NCBI GenBank assembly: GCA_023428695.1
Contig: JAEYWY010000034.1
Location: 186,001-250,000 of the forward strand
Source of the DNA: Bacteroidota bacterium
Lineage (GTDB): Bacteria; Bacteroidota; Bacteroidia; Cytophagales; Cyclobacteriaceae
Reading direction: 5' to 3'
DNA length: 64,000 nt
Shown here: positions 61,189-64,000 of the stretch, piece after piece
Numbering within the stretch: the stretch's first letter is position 1
Layout of the letters: every line of letters begins with the position of its first letter
The notes under the pieces: model-generated
Database searches by the model: none
What the model saw: the letters and a program-made list of their open reading frames with translations, nothing else
What the model was told of the DNA's origin: nothing
Made by a program: the position numbers and the translations under genes

Positions 61189-64000
61189 ATGACCCGTGTC
61201 GTTATCCGTTTCCTGGCGTTTTGTATGCTGATTATTCCGGTATCAGCAAAGCTGTGTGGGCAGTCGGCTGACGATGTGTTGACACGTATTGACCAACTTC
61301 ACCAACGGGCGGAGTCATTGGCGAAATCTGACTGGTTTGCCGCAGTTGCGGCGGCAGACTCTGCAATAGAACTGGCGAAAGACAGCCGCGATCCCGAATT
61401 GATTGCGCAGGCATTTGGTAACGCCGGCAACCTCCACAGGCACAACAATGACCCGGGTACGGCATGCCTGTACTACGACAGTGCGGTGAGGTCGCATCGG
61501 TCGCCGAAGATCGCCGGCGACTTTTATCTTCAAGCCGGGATCGCGCTCCTGCGCCTGGTACAGTATGATACAGCAGTGATGGTCCTTGATCAGGGGATAG
61601 AACTTGTCGCCGGCAGGAGCGGATTTTCGTCCGTAGAGGCCGCACTTTACAACGCGCGCGGTAATGTACATCGTGAACAGAATAAATATCAGGAGGCTTT
61701 ACGCGACTACATTACGGCAACAAGACTATTCGAAGCAAATAACGATTTGAAAGGACTCACGCAACCGTTGTCAAATATCGGCAACCTTCACAACCTGATG
61801 AACGAGACCGACAAGGCAATCGAATATGCCCAACGAAGCCTTGATGTAGCGCGCCAGGCCGGCGTACCGGCGTCAGTGGCGTATTCATACCGGTTGCTCG
61901 GGCGGATTTATCGCAAACAGGGTAAGGCACAGGAGGCGCTTGACGCATATGCCGGAGCGAACACGATTTTCGATTCGTTGAACTCACGTCGCGAAATGGC
62001 GGAGACGTACATCAGTATTGGAAATATCTTCTTTGATCAGAAACAATTCTCAGACGCGTGGAAAAACTATCACGGTGCATTGGCCACCGTTAAGGTCTTG
62101 CCCGATACGCTGCTGATGGCCTATGCGTATTCGGCAATCGGGCAAACGGCGATGTCGCTTGAACGCTGGAACGATGCGCGTGCTTACCTGGATACCACAC
62201 TTGTGATTGCCGGTCTCAAGAATTTCGGACCATTACGCATGGATGCACTGCAGGCGTTGAGCGAGATGTATGAAAAACTTGGCAACGATAAACTTGCCTT
62301 TCAATATTACAGAAGATTCGTTTCGCTCAGGGACTCTGTTACAGCGATACAAAACCGGAAAGACGCGCTTGCCCTTGAGGCACAATATCAAAGCGAAAAG
62401 AAAGATGACGCCATTCGAATACTTAACGCGGAGAACGAACTTAAGTCGTCGCAGCAGCAAATGCTGATTATTGTTGCCGGCTTTATGCTGATCCTAGCCT
62501 TGGTCCTTTACAACCGGTATCAGGTTAAAACAAAAGCCAACAGGAAACTGCAGGAAATCGATGCCATCAAATCGCAGTTCTTTACAAATATCTCACATGA
62601 ATTGCGAACACCGCTTACGTTGATCATGGCGCCGTTGGAAAGGTATCTGAAAAACGAGACTGATAACGATAAGCGACGTCAATTGGATCTCATGGGCAGG
62701 AATGCAAAGCAACTGCAAATGCTGACGGAGCAGATGCTGGATCTGGCAAAACTCGAGTCGGGGACCATGCCGCTGGACCTTTCCATAAACGATGCGGCAA
62801 GTTTTGTGCGTTTGATCGCCGGCGCCTTCGAGACTCTCGCCGAACAACGCGGTATCGACTTCAAATGCATTGTTGCTTCGGATGTTCAGAACGCATGTTT
62901 CGATCGCGACAAGCTGGAAAAGATTCTCAATAATCTGCTCTCAAATGCTTTTAAGTTCACACATGAAGGTGGCACTGTTGAACTTCGCGCCACGCAGGGT
63001 GAGGGGAACTTACGACTCGAAGTAATTGACACTGGCGCGGGAATTCCGTCAGATAAGCTTCCGCACGTCTTTGAGCGTTTTTACCAGGCACATGGCCAGC
63101 AATCACATGTCGCTGGCACAGGCGTAGGGCTGGCGTTGGTAAAAGAGCTTGCAGAAGTCCATCATGGCACGGTGACCGCATCGAGTGCTGAAGGCGAGGG
63201 CAGCTCTTTCGTTGTGAGTGTTCCTGCCGATCCGGAATATTACCGCAAACGTGGCTTTGTTATCGAACAATCTACACCGGAAAAGGTTGAGACCACAGAT
63301 GAAAGTATAGGTGATTACATGTCACTTCCACTCGAGGGGAGTGAACCTGCGCCGCTGGTTCTTATAGCTGAGGATCACCCGGAAATGGGCGCGTTCATTG
63401 GTGAATTGTTACGTCAGAAATATCGTGTCGATATCGTTTCAAATGGCCGGCTTGCTCTGGAGCGGGCACGCCAGACAGTACCTGATATCGTAATCAGCGA
63501 CTGGATGATGCCCGAAATGGATGGCAGGACATTCTGCGCCGAGATGAAGCAGAACGATGCAACGTCGCACATACCGGTATTGATGTTGACCGCGCGTACG
63601 GACCTCGCGAGCAAACTCGAAGGACTGGTGACTGGTGTAGACGACTACCTGACGAAACCCTTCAACGGCGAAGAACTCGTGGCCCGGGTTGACAACATCA
63701 TTGCGCAGCGCGCGCGATTGCGGCGTGCATTTTCGCGCAACATCGTGCTTCAACCGTCAAATGTTCCGATTACTTCACGTGACGAAGCATTCCTTTCACG
63801 ACTGATGGCTTGTATCGAGCAACGGCATCCGGAGTCGGACTTCGGCATTGACGAACTGGCACTCGAAATGGCAATGAGTCGAATGCAGTTGCATCGTAAA
63901 CTTAAAGCGGTTACCGATCAGTCACCGGGAGAACTTCTCCGCACATTCAGACTTGAAAAGGCGAGACAACTTCTGATCTCCGGACGTACGGTCAGTGAAG
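61189..64000 (+). CDS. TPR hybrid two-component sensor with receiver and AraC-type DNA-binding domain, 3' end cut
   Basis: At least 937 residues from the ATG at 61189, open to the right edge. A signal peptide (about 1-24) places tetratricopeptide repeats (about 30-390) in the periplasm. One membrane helix (about 425-443), HisKA (FFTNISHELRTPLT, near 463-477), a HATPase domain (about 565-680), a receiver (VLIAEDHPEMG, with the acceptor Asp in ISDWMMPEMDG near 766 and Lys in LTKPFNGEE near 822) and the start of an AraC-type helix-turn-helix (IDELALEMAMSRMQLHRKLK, near 886) follow. One polypeptide would sense, phosphorylate and regulate genes. The ligand is unknown. Confidence 0.93.
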   Translation, partial: MTRVVIRFLAFCMLIIPVSAKLCGQSADDVLTRIDQLHQRAESLAKSDWFAAVAAADSAIELAKDSRDPELIAQAFGNAGNLHRHNNDPGTACLYYDSAVRSHRSPKIAGDFYLQAGIALLRLVQYDTAVMVLDQGIELVAGRSGFSSVEAALYNARGNVHREQNKYQEALRDYITATRLFEANNDLKGLTQPLSNIGNLHNLMNETDKAIEYAQRSLDVARQAGVPASVAYSYRLLGRIYRKQGKAQEALDAYAGANTIFDSLNSRREMAETYISIGNIFFDQKQFSDAWKNYHGALATVKVLPDTLLMAYAYSAIGQTAMSLERWNDARAYLDTTLVIAGLKNFGPLRMDALQALSEMYEKLGNDKLAFQYYRRFVSLRDSVTAIQNRKDALALEAQYQSEKKDDAIRILNAENELKSSQQQMLIIVAGFMLILALVLYNRYQVKTKANRKLQEIDAIKSQFFTNISHELRTPLTLIMAPLERYLKNETDNDKRRQLDLMGRNAKQLQMLTEQMLDLAKLESGTMPLDLSINDAASFVRLIAGAFETLAEQRGIDFKCIVASDVQNACFDRDKLEKILNNLLSNAFKFTHEGGTVELRATQGEGNLRLEVIDTGAGIPSDKLPHVFERFYQAHGQQSHVAGTGVGLALVKELAEVHHGTVTASSAEGEGSSFVVSVPADPEYYRKRGFVIEQSTPEKVETTDESIGDYMSLPLEGSEPAPLVLIAEDHPEMGAFIGELLRQKYRVDIVSNGRLALERARQTVPDIVISDWMMPEMDGRTFCAEMKQNDATSHIPVLMLTARTDLASKLEGLVTGVDDYLTKPFNGEELVARVDNIIAQRARLRRAFSRNIVLQPSNVPITSRDEAFLSRLMACIEQRHPESDFGIDELALEMAMSRMQLHRKLKAVTDQSPGELLRTFRLEKARQLLISGRTVSE

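Noticed and set aside
1..64000. CRISPR arrays, tRNA genes, insertion sequences, prophage
   Set aside because: No regularly spaced repeats, no T-arm-like tRNA consensus and no transposase or phage gene were visible on reading.

Overview
The window looks like chromosomal DNA of a Bacteroidota, most likely a Cytophagales-type bacterium. The signs are: start-proximal promoter elements of the Bacteroidota form TAnnTTTG (clear before pckA, hbd, dapA, the SerC-like gene and serA) with almost no Shine-Dalgarno sites; a serine palmitoyltransferase-like gene followed by a short histone H1-like (Hc1) gene; a ligA-DUF6913-dapA block; a hybrid sensor kinase with a C-terminal AraC-type domain; and a split transketolase. 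The species call is inference. I saw no insertion sequence, prophage, CRISPR array, tRNA or rRNA.

Layout. 0-2.2 kb: multi-PAS sensor histidine kinase, cut by the left edge. 2.3-4.1 kb: mscL, 3-hydroxybutyryl-CoA dehydrogenase behind a palindrome-bearing promoter, and an ArsC-like protein without the catalytic cysteine. 4.1-10.2 kb: TonB-dependent receptor, exported alpha/beta hydrolase, small lipoprotein, sterol-desaturase-type hydroxylase and a membrane protein. 10.4-15.2 kb: both topoisomerase IV subunits. 15.3-20.4 kb: envelope proteins (OmpA-like, M15 peptidase) and an ECF sigma / anti-sigma / lipoprotein operon. 20.5-26.1 kb: ATP-type PEP carboxykinase divergent from two peptide transporters of different families (POT and OPT). 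26.3-31.7 kb: TerB-like pair, groES-groL, an unknown gene and a biotin carboxylase. 31.9-38.9 kb: serine palmitoyltransferase, histone H1-like protein, dapA, DUF6913, ligA and an M1 peptidase. 39-43.3 kb: SerC-like aminotransferase, a zinc-ribbon potassium channel and a SerB-SerA fusion. 43.4-51 kb: GT-C-like membrane protein, GNAT, split transketolase with a von Willebrand A gene between its halves, and a flavin amine oxidase. 51-55.4 kb: UPF0173 hydrolase, a repeat-rich spacer, and ackA-pta. 56-64 kb: a signalling cluster with a catalytic-domain-less kinase-like membrane protein, a TPR histidine kinase, an IPT/TIG lipoprotein and a TPR hybrid kinase with a C-terminal AraC-type domain cut by the right edge.

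How genes work together. SerC-like plus the SerB-SerA fusion would supply serine by the phosphorylated pathway in two polypeptides, close to serine palmitoyltransferase, which uses serine for sphingolipids. ackA-pta interconvert acetyl-CoA and acetate. pckA, hbd, biotin carboxylase and transketolase belong to central carbon metabolism. POT and OPT carriers with exported peptidases suit a peptide-using lifestyle. The least explained items are the DHp-only kinase relative, the A10-run tail of the topoisomerase IV A gene, the transketolase/VWA arrangement and the repeat-bearing spacer near 51.8 kb.
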